This document shows positions 13,815 through 14,303 of a stretch of 14,303 nt of DNA, in pieces. The stretch is from assembly GCA_016844515.1 (NCBI GenBank), contig JAERMP010000027.1:1-14303 (forward strand), read 5' to 3'. The position numbers were made by a program, and so were the translations under genes. Position 1 is the stretch's first letter; each line of letters starts with the position of its first letter. The notes beneath the pieces were generated by a model, which did not search any database, was not told the DNA's origin, and worked only from the letters and a program-made list of their open reading frames with translations. The stretch comes from Thermoleophilia bacterium. GTDB taxonomy: Bacteria > Actinomycetota > Thermoleophilia > Gaiellales > Gaiellaceae.

Positions 13815-13900
13815 CAGACCGGAATCCGCTCGCGCGAATTCCGGTCGCGCGAAGATCCCTGAAGGCGGCCGCTTCGCGACCGCGACGTTTTCTGTTTCCA
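13815..13900 (+). repeat. Double-hairpin intergenic repeat, copy 2
   Basis: This is the inverted-orientation counterpart of 594-678. It holds hairpin 13817-13829/13834-13846 (13-bp arms, one mismatch, loop TCGC) and hairpin 13865-13872/13876-13883 (8-bp arms, one G-T type mismatch, loop TTC), joined by GCGCGAAGATCCCT, which both copies share. It starts 7 bases after tRNA-Tyr and ends before tRNA-Thr, so it could terminate the tRNA-Tyr transcript. Confidence 0.75.
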
Positions 13901-13933
13901 TACGCCTTCTGCCCTGGGCTACAGTCCAGGCTC

Positions 13934-14006
13934 GCCCTCTTAGCTCAGTCGGTAGAGCACCTCCATGGTAAGGAGGGGGTCGACGGTTCGAGTCCGTCAG
14001 AGGGCT
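13934..14006 (+). tRNA. tRNA-Thr (anticodon GGT)
   Basis: A 73-base tRNA. The acceptor GCCCTCT (13934-13940) pairs with AGAGGGC (13999-14005) and T14006 is the discriminator. The D-arm AGCTCAGTCGGTAGAGC is standard. The anticodon stem CCTCC/GGAGG encloses ATGGTAA with GGT at 13967-13969, and the T-loop GGTTCGAGTCC is present. The CCA is not encoded. TACAGT at 13920-13925 is a plausible -10 box. Confidence 0.97.
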
Positions 14007-14018
14007 TGAAGCTAGGCA

Positions 14019-14141
14019 TCACGTGGGGACGATCGTGAGATCGGCGTCTTGGGCCTTGGGGTGCCACAAGAACTCGGGAAGAACACGAATGCCCGAACTG
14101 GCGCTTGCTCGAAGAACGTAGTCAGAGACGATCCGGCGCCG
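14019..14141 (-). pseudogene. Possible 40-codon gene-end remnant, minus strand
   Basis: An open frame without a start codon near its upstream end terminates in TGA at 14021-14019. Its translation ends in a protein-like stretch (RVLPEFLWHPKAQDADL near the C-terminus), but a stop at 14144-14142 cuts it off upstream. No longer version is visible in the window. It may be the tail of a decayed gene next to the tRNAs, or a chance frame. Confidence 0.2.
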
Positions 14142-14182
14142 TCAGGGTCGACTGAATGATCGACTTGCGGATAGAGGGCTCC

Positions 14183-14188
14183 TACACT
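14183..14188 (+). promoter_or_regulatory. Candidate -10 box of the right-edge gene
   Basis: TACACT fits the TANNNT -10 pattern and lies 8 bases before the ATG at 14197, a spacing seen for leaderless actinobacterial genes. No convincing -35 box was found at the usual distance. Confidence 0.3.
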
Positions 14189-14196
14189 CCAACCGC

Positions 14197-14303
14197 ATGG
14201 GCGATGAAATTCATCTGTGGCGAATCGGCCCTGACGAACAACTGGTCGAGATCAGCCGCACCAGCCTTAGCCTTGAGTCGCGCCTGCAGGAGTGGCTGGC
14301 GCG
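14197..14303 (+). CDS. NucS/DUF91-like endonuclease family protein (partial, first 35 residues)
   Basis: The ATG at 14197 opens a frame to the right edge, beginning MGDEIHLWRIGPDEQLVEIS and continuing with SLESRLQEWLA. The pattern of LWRI, a short strand, then a Leu-Glu-x-x-Leu-x-x-Trp-Leu helix is typical of the N-terminus of DUF91/NucS-related nuclease-fold proteins, which act on DNA. The catalytic part would lie beyond the window, so the assignment rests on 35 residues only. There is no Shine-Dalgarno sequence; it may be leaderless from the TACACT box 8 bases upstream. Confidence 0.55.
   Translation, partial: MGDEIHLWRIGPDEQLVEISRTSLSLESRLQEWLA

Noticed and set aside
13383..13901. 172-residue minus-strand open frame
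   Set aside because: It runs antisense through tRNA-Tyr and through the double-hairpin repeat, and its middle part (GEDSNLRRLSQRVYSPPPL) is the familiar false protein produced by reading tRNA antisense.

Overview
This is a GC-rich window, with third codon positions mostly G or C, and it is almost entirely a chromosomal type IV pilus (T4P) locus. Two tRNA genes and the start of an unrelated gene lie at the right edge. No secretin (PilQ) gene is visible. The tRNAs carry no encoded CCA, and several genes start with GTG. Together with the gene order this suggests a monoderm actinobacterium, perhaps of the Thermoleophilia type. That placement is inference; no rRNA or marker gene is present to prove it.

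Layout. The minus strand carries three blocks that read right to left. Block A (13315 to 9316) is a PilT/PilU-like ATPase, a PilW-like minor pilin, a large PilX-like minor pilin with a long C-terminal passenger, and the prepilin peptidase PilD. The extension ATPase PilB (9255 to 7477) follows from its own promoter. Block B (5802 to 686) is a canonical PilT, then PilM, PilN, PilO, a PilP-like membrane protein and a PilV-like minor pilin. Most of these genes overlap by 1 to 4 bases, so they are probably translationally coupled. PilC (543 to beyond the left edge) follows from a separate promoter. On the plus strand, between PilT and PilB, lie the major pilin gene pilA (6000-6404) with a strong terminator, then a two-gene unit (6556-7340) encoding a membrane-anchored thioredoxin-fold-like protein and an 88-residue protein of unknown function. 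At the right end are tRNA-Tyr(GTA), tRNA-Thr(GGT) and a truncated gene resembling NucS/DUF91 endonucleases.

How it works together. PilD would cleave and methylate PilA and the minor pilins. PilB with PilC would extrude the fibre. PilM, PilN, PilO and the PilP-like protein would form the alignment complex. The two PilT-type ATPases would drive retraction. The PilV/W/X-like proteins probably form the priming or tip complex, with the PilX-like protein as candidate adhesin.

The most notable signal is non-coding. The promoter-proximal genes pilT, pilB, the second pilT and pilC all carry the same bipartite motif, T(C/A)AAG-N15-GCCGAT(A/G), just upstream of or touching the start codon. A weaker version precedes the thioredoxin-like gene. 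This matches the sigma-28 (FliA/SigD/WhiG) promoter consensus and suggests that one alternative sigma factor controls the pilus machinery, while pilA appears to lack the motif. Other non-coding structure includes an 85-bp double-hairpin repeat present once at each end of the locus in opposite orientation, and GGGGTCAGACCCC-type palindromes bracketing the thioredoxin-like gene pair.
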